Part shown: piece by piece, positions 6,843 through 7,581 of the stretch
How the letters are laid out: each line of letters begins with the position of its first letter
Numbering within the stretch: the first letter of the stretch is position 1
NCBI GenBank assembly: GCA_946886175.1
Contig: CAMPIA010000054.1
Coordinates: forward strand, 1 to 7,581
Direction of reading: 5' to 3'
Source of the DNA: an uncultured Altererythrobacter sp.
Lineage (GTDB): Bacteria; Pseudomonadota; Alphaproteobacteria; Sphingomonadales; Sphingomonadaceae
Length of the DNA stretch: 7,581 nucleotides
The notes under the pieces: model-generated
The model's database searches: none
What the model saw: only the letters and a program-made list of their open reading frames with translations
What the model was told of the DNA's origin: nothing
Program-made: the position numbers and the translations under genes

Positions 6843-7581
6843 GCGCCTTGCGCGCCCGCCAGACCCGCAGCAGCACGCCGGGCGCGGCCAGTACCGGATG
6901 GCGTTCGCGCCATGGCGTCACCGCCACCGGAACGCCGGTGTGGCGCTCGATCTTCCACGCGGCATAGCGCGCCGCACCATCGAAGGTCGTGCTCGCCTTG
7001 AGCAGCCGCGCGAGGTTGAGCGGCTTGCCCAGCCGCCGCCGCTGCGCCCACCAGCGCAACACGCGTCGCCGCTCGCCCGCCGTCAATCGCGGCGCGAGCC
7101 GTTCTCCCTCGCGCGCGAACGCGATCCCCTGCGCTTCCCACGCCAGCGGCAGCAGCCCGGCGAAATGCGCCGCATTGACCGCGAGGATCGAATCCTCCCG
7201 TCCCGGCTTCTCGACCCTGAACTCGGCGCGGTAGGTGGCGCGGAACAGCGCGCGCCAGTAATCCTCGGCGATACCGCTTTCGGGCCCGAGCGCGGCCGCG
7301 AGCCGCGCCGCCGTCCGCGCCGCCTGCGTGATCGCGGCGACCGTGCGCAGGCGCCATTCCTCGCCTTGCGACCACACGAGCGCGCTCGGCTGGACGAAGC
7401 GCGCCCAGATCGTCGTATCGCGGCTGTCCCCGCGCGCGGCGCGTTCGAACGTGCCCGCCGCCATGCGCGCGACCTTGGCGCGCAGCGTGCGCCCGCCATG
7501 CTCCCATTCGTGATAGCTGACCCGCGGCCAGATGCGCTCGGCCTGAGCGCCCGGCAGCAGAAGGTAGAAGTCGAGCACCCC
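6838..7581 (-). CDS. Partial protein resembling Tam41-type phosphatidate cytidylyltransferase (start beyond the right edge)
   Basis: The frame is open to the window edge, giving 247 C-terminal residues; the first possible start (GTG at 7578) is probably internal. I do not recognise a standard bacterial family. Numbering from the visible edge, several features resemble mitochondrial Tam41/Mmp37, a peripheral membrane enzyme making CDP-diacylglycerol from phosphatidate and CTP. These are LDFYLL at 3-8, like the Tam41 LDxVF strand of the nucleotidyltransferase fold; IWARFVQPSALVW (58-70), like its LYxxGRxxKPV segment; EFR...GRED...NAAHF (120-140), like its DFR...GED...N...HF block; and a basic C-terminal STTFDGAARYAAWKIER (197-213), like its TAGxxKSxxYxxxK tail. 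The upstream glycine-serine and first-aspartate motif that would settle it lies outside the window. There are no transmembrane segments. Trp and Arg are abundant and Cys is absent. The gene converges on the DUF2141 gene with a 10-nt gap. That it is a real gene is likely; the Tam41 relation is inference from remembered motifs. Confidence 0.5.
   Translation of the reverse strand, partial: GVLDFYLLLPGAQAERIWPRVSYHEWEHGGRTLRAKVARMAAGTFERAARGDSRDTTIWARFVQPSALVWSQGEEWRLRTVAAITQAARTAARLAAALGPESGIAEDYWRALFRATYRAEFRVEKPGREDSILAVNAAHFAGLLPLAWEAQGIAFAREGERLAPRLTAGERRRVLRWWAQRRRLGKPLNLARLLKASTTFDGAARYAAWKIERHTGVPVAVTPWRERHPVLAAPGVLLRVWRARKAR

Overview
The window is GC-rich (roughly two-thirds G+C) chromosomal DNA. 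Its proteins look alphaproteobacterial, most likely from the order Sphingomonadales (Erythrobacter/Sphingomonas-like). That placement rests on the style of the PurH, Zur and heparinase II/III-like proteins and on the gene order, not on a database search. I see no insertion sequence, phage gene, CRISPR array, rRNA or tRNA, so this looks like core chromosome rather than an accessory island.

Layout from left to right. Seven genes lie on the minus strand and are transcribed right to left: rpe (6087-5425), a heparinase II/III-like protein (5425-3533), purH (3525-1936), a 45-residue membrane peptide (1807-1670), a lipoprotein MsrA (1673-996), a Zur-type Fur-family repressor (949-479), and the first 133 codons of dxs (400 to the left edge). 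To the right of rpe, a 242-nt divergent intergenic region separates it from a plus-strand gene for an exported DUF2141 protein (6330-6827). A further minus-strand gene (6838 to the right edge, start missing) converges on it. The two convergent stop codons lie in opposite arms of one 7-bp hairpin.

How the genes fit together. rpe, the heparinase-like gene and purH are tightly packed (1-nt overlap, then a 7-nt gap) and are probably one transcript. They join a pentose-phosphate enzyme, a polysaccharide-lyase-like protein with no visible signal peptide, and the last two steps of IMP synthesis. The small membrane peptide and msrA overlap by 4 nt and are probably translationally coupled, which suggests an envelope repair pair. 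zur and dxs follow in the same direction after gaps of 46 and 78 nt, so each may have its own promoter.

Items most worth a second look: (1) the right-edge protein, whose spaced motifs resemble mitochondrial Tam41-type CDP-diacylglycerol synthase; (2) a lipoprotein MsrA with only its catalytic cysteine, plus the coupled 45-residue peptide; (3) three GTGAG elements spaced exactly 11 bp apart upstream of dxs; (4) the convergent-gene hairpin built from both stop codons.
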